From NCBI GenBank assembly GCA_025529335.1, contig JAMYHX010000054.1, positions 1-64,000 of the forward strand: a stretch of 64,000 bases of DNA. Direction: 5' to 3'. The position numbers were made by a program, and so were the translations under genes. Positions 23,115-35,195 of the stretch are shown piece after piece. The notes under the pieces are model-generated. The model saw nothing but the letters and a program-made list of their open reading frames with translations. It had not been told where the DNA came from and ran no database searches. How positions within the stretch are numbered: position 1 is the first letter of the stretch; the number at the start of each line of letters is the position of its first letter. Source of the stretch: Rhizopus sp. PT2906 (lineage: Eukaryota > Mucoromycota > Mucoromycetes > Mucorales > Rhizopodaceae).

Positions 23115-26100
23115 ATGCAAGACGATTCACGTATAGATCTGACGTGCTTGCTCACTTCATCTTCGCCTCCTTCCGAAGATAATATCACTCACCTACTGCA
23201 AACTCGATTTAAACGGAATCAGCCTTATACTCGACTAGGACATTCTACCTTAATTGTTGTGAATCCTTATCAACCTTTAGAAATACTAAATGACGCTACA
23301 TTAAGCACATACGCAGATATTGGTTATAGAAATATTGTCGAGAATAAGCCATTTATGCAACCTCATGTTTATGATTTAGCCACTAGAGTTTATTTTCATA
23401 TGCGTAGAACAGGTGAAGATCAAAGCATCATCTTGAGGTAAATTATTCATTTTCGGGGTTAAGAGAAAGAAAGAGGGTGAACAGGGTATCAAAAAAAAGG
23501 GGGTAACATTTATTAACTCTTTATTATTTATAAAGTGGTATAACTGGTGCAGGCAAAAGTACAACTCGGTCACATTTGTTGAAGCAACTCTTACTGCTGT
23601 CAACCCACTCAAAGAAAGAAACAAAACTTGGATTACAAATTCAGAACGCTCAAATCATATTGGAGGCTTTTGGTCATACAAGGACATCTCAAAATAATTC
23701 AGCATCTAAATTTGGTATGTTCCAAGAGTTACAGTTCTCTGAAAGAGGTCGGATCCTCGGTGCCAAAACACTGACCTACGCCTTTGATAAATCAAGAGTG
23801 ACACAGGTACCCAAAGATGAACGTACATATAATGTATTCTATTCTCTTTTGGCTGGTACTAGTGTTGAAGAACAGACCGCACTTCATATCAACTTTCCAC
23901 CAGAATCATTTCATTATTTATCTCAATCAAAAGTCATCAAACAACCAGAAGATGAAGTTGCTTTTGCTGACCTCAAGAATGCTCTCAAGGTCTGCGGATT
24001 TAAAGCGAAAACAGTAACACAAATATTTCAGTTGCTCTCGGCCATTTTGCACATCGGTAACCTTCAATTCCAAGGTGATGACAGCTCACAACAAACTCAA
24101 GAGGCCTGTAGTATCCGTAACTACGATACTCTCGAAATGGTCGCTCTCATGCTTGGTGTCTCTCCATCCAAGTTGGAGCAATCCCTGACTTACAAGCTGA
24201 GATTGATTCGTAAGGAATTGTGTACCATGTTCTTGAATACCCAGGGTGCGGCAGAACAACGAGATTCTCTTGCCCGCGCTCTTTATCATGTCCTCTTTTT
24301 ATGGATCGTTGAAACACTCAACACAAAACTCTGTTATAGCAGCGAACCCGCTAATTTTATCGGCATTCTTGATCAGTTTGGCTTCCAAAACTTCAAGTCG
24401 AATGGATTCGAAGAATTTTGTGCCAATTTTGCCAATGAGCGTGTGCACCAATTTATCATTGATCAGCGATTCAATAACCAAGTCGGCATCAATGCTCTCA
24501 TGACCCGAGATGGCGTACCTTTGCCTTCGATCATCACCATGGACAACTCAGCCTGCCTTGAACTCCTCGTCGGCAAAGAACAGGATCATAACATTGGTAG
24601 TCGAGAAAAGACCAAGTCCGCTGCTCTCGGATTAGGCGGTATCGTCGGAGCAATGGACCGGGACTGTGCCAAGTACCAAACAGGCGCAACAGACGCCACA
24701 AATGCCAACTTTTTAGCCAACGTTCAACGACTGCACAGTGCTCATCCTTCCTTCAGCAAGTCACAACATGCCTATTCCTTTGGCGTCAACCATTTCTCAG
24801 GTACAGTGCATTATACTGTCGAATCGTTCCTCGAAAAGAACTTGGATGATCTGTCACCTGACTTTGTCAGCTTACTGCGCGATAACAGCACCAACACTTT
24901 TGTCTCAACTTTATTTGAAAGTACAGCCATGGCAACTGAGTCACATCCCAAGGATGACCGAACGATTGTCAAGGCCCAACTGACGTCTAAGCCGACCCGT
25001 GCACCGAGCATGAAGAAACCAAAACGCCGAGATATCATACCTGAAGAAGATCAAAAGGCTATTAAAGATGCTGAAGATGCCTACCAGAACATGCAGGTGA
25101 CGACAGTGATGGATCAATTGTATATGACCTTGCGTGATTTGTTCTATACTATGGCAGATACTCGCATCTATCAAATTATTCATATCCGTCCCAACGATAC
25201 CCTATCTCCTGACCTGTTTGATCTTAAGCGTGTCAAAGCGCAAGTCCGTGCTTTCCTTCTGTCAGATTTGACTGCCCGTGCTTCGGTCGAATATGCTAAT
25301 TACCTGACGTTTAGCGAGTTCCTTGTGCGCTATGAAAGACTGGTTTCCTCCTTGCAGATTGATCATGTCAAATCGGAAAGAGATCAAGTTGAGGATGTGC
25401 GTGCTATCATGAATTGGAATGAATCGCAAGTGTTTATTGGCCATGAGATGATATGGATCGCATATGATACCTGGAAAGAATTAGAAGATGGATTACGTGC
25501 TGCCGAAAAGGAAGAACGTGAACGTGCCAAGGAAGCGAAACAAGGGATGATGCAGGATGCCCCTGTAATGCCCAGTCAAGGCTACTATCCAGAAAGTCAG
25601 GATCGACTCATGCCGCCCGCAGCCTACGGAGATCCCAGAGGATATGACGAAGCAAGCTATGTTGACAGTGAGGACGGTATCAAGCGTGACATGGAAGGAA
25701 GTCAATGGGGTGAAGAATCAGAATGGGGTGGAGTGAAGATATCAGACGGGTAAGGTTCTCAATTCTATCTCAATACTCTCCTTAACATATATACCCTTAT
25801 TATGTGTATTCAGGTTTGGACCAAATATGGACATGAGCAAAATGGTGGAAGATTATCATCAACCCCAACATGAATCAGTAGAGGAAGTACCTATCACAGC
25901 TGTCCGTATCTGGTGGGTTCGTTTTGTCTGGCTTATGACCTTTTGGATCCCATCACCTTTCCTGAGATGGTTTGGCAAGATGAAGCGTGAAGATGTTCAG
26001 ATGGCCTGGCGTGAAAAGGTGACACTCTGTATGCTCATCTTCTTCTTTTCAGCCGTTACCATCTTTTTCATTGTCGGTCTGGGTGAAGTTATCTGTCCTG

Positions 26101-28988
26101 GTACGCAGCACATGTACTCCACCGCCAACGTTGCAGCCCATAACCTTCCAGACGATATGTGGGTTAGTGTACGTGGTACTGTTTACGACATCACCAATTT
26201 TGCAAAGATTCAGCACGGTGCTGCTGGTAACATCGCCACCACAGACCTGATGGATCAAATCGGAGGTTACGACATGTCAGATTCCATTCCTCCTCCTTTG
26301 ACTGTTGCCTGTCAAGGCTTGGTTACTTCGTCTACTGTTAAAATCACAGCAAACGTGACCACAGTAAAGGCCAGCTTTATTCATTACTCTGGTGACCAAA
26401 ATTCGATACCTACCTTGACCAAGATGTCAAGTCCAACCTGGTACTGGGATTACTTCTTGCCAACCATGTCACTTTACAAGAAAGGCCAACTCGTGATACC
26501 CATCTCCAGCCTTTATGCAGACTACCAATCTTGGAGTCGTCTGGCATTAGCTATCAATGGTAAAGTCTACGATATCACAGACTACATGAACACCGCCAAG
26601 ACCTATGACTCTGGATCGACCTCTTCCACCTATCACTTTTTGCATGCAACTGTTGAAGAAATCTTTACCAAGTTCTCTGGCACAGATGCTACCGACAAGT
26701 GGAACCAGTACAAGGCATCGATGACGGCAGAACAGCAGGCTCAGAACATGGCCTGCTTAGACAACTACTTTTATATTGGTAATGTTGACGAACGTGATAC
26801 ACCTCGATGTATGTTTACAAACTACTTCTTGGTTGCTTGTGCTGCTCTTATGGGTCTTGTAATCCTCGTCAAATTCTTGGCCGCTCTTCAATTCGGAGGC
26901 GCACCTACTCCCGAAGACCACGACAAATTTGTGATCTGCCAGGTGCCATGTTATACCGAAGACGAAGAATCACTTCGAAAGACTATTGATTCATTAACTG
27001 TTATGAACTACGACGACAAGCGTAAGCTTCTGTTTATCATTGCTGATGGTATGATTATGGGCAGTGGTAACGATCGACCTACGCCTCGTATTGTACTCGA
27101 TGTCCTCGGTTATGACACCAAGAACGATCCTGAGCCGCTCATGTTCAAATCTATTGGTGAAGGATCCAAACAGTTGAACTATGGTAAGGTCTACTCTGGT
27201 CTCTACGAATGTGAAGGACATGTCGTGCCTTATATCGTGATCGTCAAGGTTGGTAAGGCCTCTGAACGTGCCAAGCCTGGTAACCGTGGTAAACGTGATT
27301 CACAAATGATCTGTATGAACTTTTTGAACAAGGTCCACTTTGACAGCGAAATGACACCTCTCGAACTGGAAATATATCATCAAATCAAGAATGTCATTGG
27401 TGTGAACCCATCATTTTATGAATACATTCTCATGGTGGACTCAGATACAGAAGTACTCCCAAATGCTCTTAACCATATGATCTCTTGTATGCTTCACGAC
27501 GGTCGTATAATTGGTCTCTGTGGTGAAACTAAGCTTGTGAACGAAGATAGGTCGTGGACAACCATGATTCAGGTCTATGAATATTATATTTCTCACCACT
27601 TGGCCAAAGCATTCGAATCCTTGTTTGGCTCTGTTACCTGTTTGCCCGGTTGTTTCTGTATGTACCGTATTCGTACGCCTGTCAAGAACGAACCTCTCAT
27701 TATCTCGCCCAAGGTCATTCACGATTACTCTGATAATCACGTTGATACACTTCACAAGAAGAACTTGTTGCACTTGGGTGAAGATCGTTATCTGACAACT
27801 CTCATGATGAAGCACTTTCCTCAGTACAAGATGAAGTTTACTCCTCACGCACAATGTAAGACCGTCGCTCCTGATCGATGGAAGGTGTTGCTGTCTCAAC
27901 GTCGTCGTTGGATTAACTCGACCATTCACAACTTGTTTGAAGTCGTTCTTTTACCTGATCTTTGTGGCTTTTGTTGTTTCTCTATGCGTTTTGTCGTCTT
28001 GATCGATTTGATCGGTACTCTCAGTTTACCTGTCTCTGTTGTCTATCTTGTCTACCTCCTGTACGTCATTATATCAAGGACTGGGCCATTCCCTATGCTG
28101 GCTATTATCATGTTGGCAGGTGTCTACGGTCTCCAGGCTCTGCTGTTTATTGTAAAGAGACAATGGCAGCACATCGGTTGGATGATATTCTACATCTTGG
28201 CTATCCCCGTCTTCTCGTTCTTCTTGCCCATTTATTCTTTCTGGCACTTTGATGACTTCTCTTGGGGTAATACTCGTGTGGTCGTAGGCGACAAGAAGCA
28301 AAAGAAGATTATTGTTGCTGATGACGAAAAGTTTGATGAAAAGATGATTCCCTTGAAGAAATGGAGCGTGTACGAACAAGAGCTATGGGAAATGGGATCA
28401 ACTGGCAGCAAAGAGACTCGATTGACTGGACATACATACAAGAGTTACCAGACTCATGGCTCACGAAATAACCCATCAATCATGTACGACAGTCGAACAC
28501 AGTACGCAGGCAGTCAAGCAGGCGATTATGATTACTACCGTGATACAACCATACACGAAAACAAGCGCACACGATCACCCGGATACACTGGCTCTGTCAT
28601 TGCTGGTTCCGAATATGGCGGGGCTGCTACACACGATTTCATGATGACACCGCCACCGATGCCTAGACAGCAGCAGGCCATGTCTGTTCATAGCTTTGGT
28701 CCAGACTATCATGAAATGAATAATACATTTGACGTGCCCATGCGTCCAACAAGTCAATTCTCAATCCCATTATCTCAGGGCGGTATGCTGCCTATGTTAC
28801 CACCTGGATTCCCTTCGGATGATGAAATTCTTAGTGAAATAAGAAATATCCTTCAAACAGCAAATTTAATGAGCATCACAAAGAAGCAAGTTCGTGAACA
28901 ATTAAGTGCATTCTTCGGCTACGATATGACACCAAAGAAAGAATTCATTAATACTAGCATCGAATATATTTTAAAAGGTCAACTTTAA
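23115..28988 (+). CDS. Chitin synthase with N-terminal myosin motor-like domain (class V/VII type)
   Basis: Three exons (23115-23437, 23536-25749, 25814-28988) give 1903 aa. Residues about 20-760 resemble a myosin head: P-loop GITGAGKST (109-117; usual GESGAGKT), a switch-I-like NNSASKFGMF and a switch-II-like ILDQFGFQNF. Two transmembrane segments follow (near 866-910). Then comes a cytochrome b5-like region (near 940-1000 and again near 1090), then another membrane segment before the GT2 catalytic domain. That domain has VDSDTEV, the EDR triad at 1502-1504 and QRRRW at 1541-1545. More transmembrane helices and a Ser/Gln-rich tail follow. The last 60 residues look like a DEK_C domain. The enzyme polymerises UDP-GlcNAc into chitin at the plasma membrane; the motor is thought to aid polarised delivery along actin. 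Intron 1 interrupts the codon just before the P-loop. Confidence 0.96.
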
Positions 28989-29209
28989 ATTATATACATT
29001 CCCTTCCGTGTAACAAGTTTTCAATATATACATAAACTCTCTCTTTCTCTCTATTCTTTAAAAGAAAAAAAAACAAGCATTTATAATAAATACTACTCTA
29101 TTAACTATTTGTTTCTGTTTTTTTTTTTTTTACTATTGAACTTCCGAAATATATGTGTCATGCCGACTGTATTCTTTTCTCTCTTTTTTCTCCCTTTTTA
29201 TCTTTTGAA

Positions 29210-30036
29210 ATGACTTCAATGCTCATTTCTGATCAAAAGAGAGATAAAGTGGATAATAACGTATTAGCACTTCAATGGGCAGCATTTACTGGAAATATTG
29301 GTATATTTACGGTTGTATACGATCTTGTATACTTTATTAATGTACTAAAGGGCTTGTAAAATTTGCATTGGATCACGGTGCACCCGTCAATCACGCTGTG
29401 AGTGGATTCTTACCACTTCAGCTTGCCTGTATTAGCTGCGACAATATGGCAGCTGTTCAGTATTTAATTGATCGTGGTGCAGACGTTAATTTGCAAAAGT
29501 AAAGCAAGCATTTTATAAGTTAACAATATAAAAAGTTCATTTACACGCATGCCTATAGTAAAAAAGGATACACAGCACTTCATATTGCCTCGGCCAATGG
29601 ATATCTTCGTATTGCCGATTTGTTACTAAGAAATCATGCCGAGATCGGTATCAAGGACAAGTTTGGCTCAACGCCGCTCGATATCGCTCTGGCCAGACAA
29701 GACACCGACATGAGTGACTTGTTGATGACAGAGCCTATTTGCGACTATGAGGTCAATCGGCAGCCCTCATTTGCGCACGGGCCGATCATGTCCGACTGGT
29801 ACGGGCATGGTGTGGTTCATCTGTATGAAGATGATAGCTATATTCATGCTCTCGAAAGGCGTGCATATCGCCACAAGATACTCGAAGTGTCCTCTGTCTC
29901 CTCCTGCACGATACCGACAAGAACTAAAAGTCCACTCGAATCCTTTTGTCGAAAGAGCCTCGAGCTTTGTCCACATCATTGGACTCAGTTCGTAAAGAAG
30001 CACAAGTGGACATGGTATAGGAAACAGCATTCTTGA
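29210..30036 (+). CDS. Ankyrin-repeat protein
   Basis: Three exons (29210-29300, 29351-29498, 29559-30036) give 238 aa. About three ankyrin repeats fill residues 20-140: VLALQWAAFTGN, VSGFLPLQLACIS...AAVQYLIDRGADVN and KKGYTALHIASANGYLRIADLLLRNHAEI. A partial fourth follows (FGSTPLDIALAR). The remaining 90 residues are basic and tryptophan-rich near the end (HHWTQFVKKHKWTWYRKQHS), with no recognised domain. Ankyrin repeats mediate protein binding; partner and location are unknown. An in-frame ATG lies upstream at about 29150, but the one at 29210 gives the cleaner start. The gene begins 221 bp after the chitin synthase stop, on the same strand. Confidence 0.8.
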
Positions 30037-30438
30037 GCAAAGTGTAAATATATTATTTGGAATGATATACTTGAAAGCAAAGCAAGTGATTCCCATCACT
30101 GCTCTTTCCTCTATTGGCCAAACTTGTAAATAAAGACGAATCTAATTTTTAAAAATATGTACATATTTGCATCTCAATGCGCATTTTTATCTAAAAATAG
30201 AAACAAGTCTCATATTAAGTTTTGTTTTTACCAAAATAGACTGACAAATAATTCCATAACTGTATCATCGCCATTATCCTTTTGAGAGAAGATCAAACAA
30301 GGCAAATGCATATAAAAAATGCTTTTTAGCAAACACTTTGAGTGAATAAAATAAAGCGCGGTATAAGATATAAGTTATGTGAGTAGAGAGAATGGAAAGT
30401 GCTTTATTTATTAAAAAAAGCTTTAAAATGTGAATAAA
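30037..30438. other. Convergent 3' spacer
   Basis: About 400 bp between the ankyrin gene (+) and the small secreted protein gene (-). AT-rich, with AATAAA-like strings near 30130 and 30348. No gene recognised. Confidence 0.45.
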
Positions 30439-30714
30439 TTAATGTTCATATTCACAGCCATGTTCTTGACAGATTTTCTTCATTTTGTCGGAGTCGTCAC
30501 AGTCCTTGGCCCTATATCCACGAGCGCTGTGGTGTTCATAAGACTTACAGACCTTCCTGTTCTTAGCGTGCTCTGCTACCCGTCTGCAGTCATCATTATC
30601 TTTACCATAGCACTTATGGTGCCCATCCTTGGATTCAAAAGTGACGCCACAACCAGCATAGACGAGTGCGACCAAATAAAAGAGGACCAAAAGTTTAAAT
30701 ACGATTTTATACAT
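30439..30714 (-). CDS. Small secreted cysteine-rich protein, unknown family
   Basis: A single exon of 91 codons. Residues 1-20 form a clear signal peptide (MYKIVFKLLVLFYLVALVYA), with a likely cut after Ala20. The mature peptide has about 71 residues, is highly charged (Lys, Arg, His, Asp, Glu) and carries seven cysteines at 22, 35, 43, 56, 72, 82 and 87. An odd count means one free cysteine or an intermolecular bond. No known family is recognised. Size, secretion signal and cysteine content are those of fungal small secreted proteins, which include signalling, antimicrobial and host-interaction peptides, but no function is inferred here. It sits at the edge of a gene-poor block. Confidence 0.65.
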   Translation of the reverse strand: MYKIVFKLLVLFYLVALVYAGCGVTFESKDGHHKCYGKDNDDCRRVAEHAKNRKVCKSYEHHSARGYRAKDCDDSDKMKKICQEHGCEYEH

Positions 30715-33700
30715 GAGAATAAATTAAAAAGAAAAAAAGAATATAGATTTACAGAGAAAAGCAAGACTTATTTATATTATTTGATTTGTTCCTGTGTAAC
30801 GAAAGACACTTTGTCACTTGAGACATCGCTGCATATATTTTGGCAGATCGTTTTACTGATCTAATATGGTATATGTATACACATTGCCAAACCATTTATC
30901 CATTGATTTATTTATACATGCAATGTAACAAATAAAGATGTATATTGCGTTGCATAAACTCTCATGGGTAAGACATTGAAGATCATTTTAAGATCATTAA
31001 GTTGACGAAAAGAGTAGCTATTATGTTTGTGAAAAGATGAGAATAAGTAAAAAAGACTCAATGAAAGAGAAAACCAAGAATATGCCCTTTAAAGGTCTTA
31101 AAAGTTTCTAATTATGCTATTCAACTAAAGTAGCACCGTGCTGATATGACATTAATAAAAGCAACAGAAAAAAAAATGACATGTTAGTTCATGGTTAAAC
31201 TGGCGAACGAGATGGACAAGAGAAACATGTTAACCATGAGCTTATTCATTGTTGATTCCACAAAAATTATCAATTTCAACACGAGTACATTGGGGCTGTA
31301 TAATATAAATGATATTTATTCATTTACTTCATTGATCTAGTGTTTGTATAGAATGTAATGCCCCGCAGTTTTATATGTATATTTGTATTATAAGGGCCGC
31401 AGATCGAGAAAATACGAAACCGACAAATTGGTACCAGGAGCACTGTATACTTTATCTTGCATAAAAGGAATATATTTCCGCGACATACGTATAAATGTCC
31501 GAATGCTCGCGGATATACAACATTAAGCAACCAGTGATAATTGACGTTAAAAATATAAAGAGTGTAGATGAAGTTCGTAAATAAGCAGCGGTTTTACCAT
31601 CTCTATTACAAACGATATATATAGTACTTTATCTTAAACAAATATACAACTAGAGTAGTGTAAACGTCTCCTTTCTAGAGCTGTACATGGTGTTTTCTTT
31701 CCCCCAAGAACGCGGTATAAGCTAATATATTATGCCGGGCTCATGTTTCATGCTACCAAAAACAAAATTTTGATTCACTATCACATTTCATTGCTTGCTT
31801 CCTTTGTAGGTAATAGTCTGGAAGTTTCCAATAGATTTAAACATGTTGACTTTTGTCAGCATATCCTTTGGCATCGCGTTAATTTTACTTTTTTTGGATT
31901 TTTCTATCGATATTTCTCACGCATTCTCATTTGTCCTCTTAATAATACTTGTACATTTGAAGAGAGCATTATTTTAGATTTGCACCAGTGCGCTACTCGC
32001 ATAAACGCGGCTAAAAATGCCCCGCCAATAGAAAATTATTCATGATCGCTTAGCAATTTTGTGCACTTTCTTTCTTCTCTTACACTGTGCTTTTTTCTCT
32101 CTTTTTCCCTGTGATGGCGCTTTCTGTATGATTCTGTTAACCCTTCAGAGGAATAAACACGCCCTCTGTCCAAACTGTAATCTAGTACAGTCACCTAGTG
32201 TTTTAAGTAACTACACAGGCTGGGGCCAGGTTCTGGATGCGAATAATGAGTTTTGTCCGTTTGTCTGTGAGCATAGGAATGCCTTCAAAGCGCATCTACT
32301 CAAACAAATGATTATGCTGTTATTCGATGGCATAGGGCCAAAGCTATCTTGAATAGTTTGCCGATACAGCGCCTTCTTCTGAACTTGCGAGACAACTGAT
32401 AGACGAGGTTAGGTAGCTTGTCAATCTGGCTAAGGATGATAGTAACTCTCCTTACCTGGAGCAGGGGGTTCTCCCGGAACTATTAGTCTGGAGCTGGCCC
32501 TTTTTAATTTCCAAGTTTTTCAGACGTATAAGTTTAGGCTTGATATTTCCTTTTTTAATAAGGTGTACACACTCTTGATATCCAGTATTTTCAGATATAT
32601 TCTTACAGTAGTTCAGTTTGCTAATCAATGCGATTATTATCACAATGCTTCAAACTGCTATTTTTATCAAACTATTATATAAATAAATGCGCGGAATAAG
32701 TTGCTCATGCTTTAAAGAATAAGTGGCTACGAGAATAATAACGATTATGTTGGAAACATTCAGTTCACGGCCATTTCTCCTTTTGTACTTTTTCTTCCAG
32801 TAAACCTTCTCTCTTTGACACCTGTCATATATAGTCATAAACAATCGTTATTACTGTATAGCTCAAAATCCCATGCACCAAAGCAGTGACTATTTACATA
32901 GCGTTGTAAACTAAAAAGGTCGTGTGTGTACAGTTACTATTCAAAGCAATCTTTGTTTAAGCTGAATTGTCTAATGATAAGATAATTTAGTATTTTGAAA
33001 TTTGAATAATGCAGCTTATATCATAACTATCTGCAGAATGTGCATAAACACTGTGATGTACTCCATTTATAAGGTTTTGAACTAAGTCTACAAGAAAAAT
33101 AAAACAAACTTATGATGACACAACTTAATATTCAAGTATTTGTACGAATAGGGCTAGGCTTGGAAATTCTTTATTGTCGATTTTCTATATTACAATAAGA
33201 TTAGATACTTTGTTCTTTTTGTCTAGTCTTCGTAACCATGACGGAATATACCACAATGGTAATGAAGACTAATCTATTATGCCATTGAAGGATATAGTGT
33301 TATATTTGTTGGCATGACAACAGTCTCGGATTGACAGTCTTTTAAAATGATTGCTTTAACGTCTTTTTCATTGTTTTGATATTAAATCACTGCGAAATAA
33401 TCAATGAGCATTACTTGCCTTTTTTGTCGTAGTACAATTTTAGTCAATACAAATCAAGGGACTTTTGTTACACAGACGTTGAATATTAGACTATCCTTTA
33501 TAAAAAAAAGGATGATAGAATGTAGATGTATTCTGCCACGTATATGATATTAATATGATTTTCAATACATAAAGAAGCCATAAAAGGATATAGAGCATGT
33601 TATATGGTAAGCATATATAAGGAGAAAGAAAAAAAGATAGAGAAAGGAGGTCGATGGAGATGGTAAACAATCTATAATAAATGCCAAGTATGCAATATAA

Positions 33701-33753
33701 GCATATTTTACCTTTAATAAATATATAAATAAATAAAAACAAAAGAGAAAAAG
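30715..33753. other. Gene-poor block of about 3 kb
   Basis: No complete gene is supported. Short open frames exist, for example 32059-32352 (+), with a LCPNCNLV run, and an overlapping frame to about 32390 with RWHRAKAILNSLPIQRL. Another around 31400-31525 (+) reads HKRNIFPRHTYKCPNARG. These have a faint coding look but are broken by stops and could be fossils of transposons. No terminal repeats were found by eye. Confidence 0.4.
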
Positions 33754-35195
33754 ATGAAGTGGTACATCTTTAATCATCGCCCAGGTGACCATGTGGAATT
33801 CACAGAGAGACGAAAAGATATTACGGTCATCGTGAGGCTACCATTTTTAGATAAAAGCGGACATAGATTCTTTATTTTCTTTTTCTTTTCTTTCCCGAAT
33901 AATAAAACAAGATTTATGGTAAAGAATAGAAACAGAAGGATCTTATACGATTTCTCATGCGTACACATTAGGATTATTCATATTCTGAACCAGTGCCTTA
34001 TCCATCTCAATCTACACCCATACACCATTCTATGTCCGTCCACTCTGAGACGAGACCCCGCCGACATACGATCACTCGACCTGATTCAGCTATGGCTTTA
34101 CTATCTGATATAGAAAATGAGGATGAGGATGATGATAGAGAGCAACAAGAAACGTTTGACAGAATATCAGGCATTTTATCCAATCTGATACAAGAGGCCA
34201 ACGAGGCAGTACAAGATATAGAAAATGAGCGCGTTCATTTATTGAAGAAATCAAAAAGAGCAAGCAAGACACCCAAGGTATACACCTCTTCAACTATTTT
34301 AACCAAGCACAACCTTGATACTAAGAGAACGAGAAAGACGAGAGCATCACATACACCTTGTGTGCATGTGCGCAATCCAAGTTCATCATCGACAACATCT
34401 AACAGCTCCACACTTTTTTCTCCGCTGTCGGCGTCTTCGGTTTCTTCATCCAGTACTACGACTACCTTATCCAGTTCACCGCCGTCAGTAAACAAGAAAC
34501 TATTCAGACATACAGCCTTTCGATCAAGGCAGTCTCCTTCAGTAGCCGGACCACAAAGACGTTCAACCACACCTCGAACCAGGAAGCGATCCCAGACTGT
34601 TCAAGATACAATTGTGGAATCCTTCAAACGACTTGATAGCTCAATGGCCTTAGTCGATTCGCTTTCTCGTGATTTAGCTACAACAACGGAGGAGGAGGAC
34701 AGAAAGAGTGGCCCGCTCGACAACACTCGGATGACACTATTGCTACTCATTCCTTTACTACATATACCACACTCACTTATCACCATGATTTTTGACTTTT
34801 GTACATCACCCACTGTATCCAATCGCACAAATACCAGCAATATTCTATCATCTCCATCTTTCAGTATATCATCTATGGTGTTTTGGGCTTGTGTGTTTAC
34901 AGTAACAAATTTGATGGTGGATCAAGTAGCGATTATACCCAAAAGTTGGATATTGTCTCGAACAAGGCGAATCTCTTTACCTGGTTCATACACTATCCAG
35001 AGCATTAGTAGCAGTAGCCATAGTAGTAGTAGTATTAGTGGTGGTAGTAATAATAATAATAATAATAATAGTAATAAAAGCGAGTCAAAGACGATAAAGA
35101 GATCCTGGATACCAAAATCTGTGCACAGACAATACCAATTTCAATTAGGTCAAACTATGGAACAAACAACGTTAAAGAGAAGAAATTCCATTTAA
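33754..35195 (+). CDS. Unknown Ser-rich protein with two hydrophobic segments
   Basis: Two exons (33754-33918, 33972-35195) give 462 aa. The join GTAAAG...TTAG at 33919-33971 preserves frame and links MKWYIFNHRPGDHV to DYSYSEPVPYPSQS. After an acidic helix-like stretch near residue 90 (DIENEDEDDDREQQ), a long basic Ser/Thr-rich region follows. Two hydrophobic stretches lie near 300-325 (MTLLLLIPLLHIPHSLITMIF) and 350-372 (SMVFWACVFTVTNLMVDQVAI), suggesting a hairpin in a membrane. A Ser/Asn repeat (AGT and AAT codons, 35002-35080) and a basic tail end the protein. No domain is recognised. The first exon is less certain; an internal ATG at 33993 is an alternative start. Confidence 0.6.
35002..35080 (+). 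repeat. AGT/AAT trinucleotide repeats coding Ser and Asn runs
   Basis: AGT/AGC codons give a serine run, then AAT codons give about seven asparagines. They lie inside the C-terminal part of the unknown protein at 33754-35195 and stay in frame. Confidence 0.8.

Noticed and set aside
27441..27929. 162-codon minus-strand open frame opposite the chitin synthase
   Set aside because: It is the shadow of the catalytic domain coding strand, with no conserved feature.
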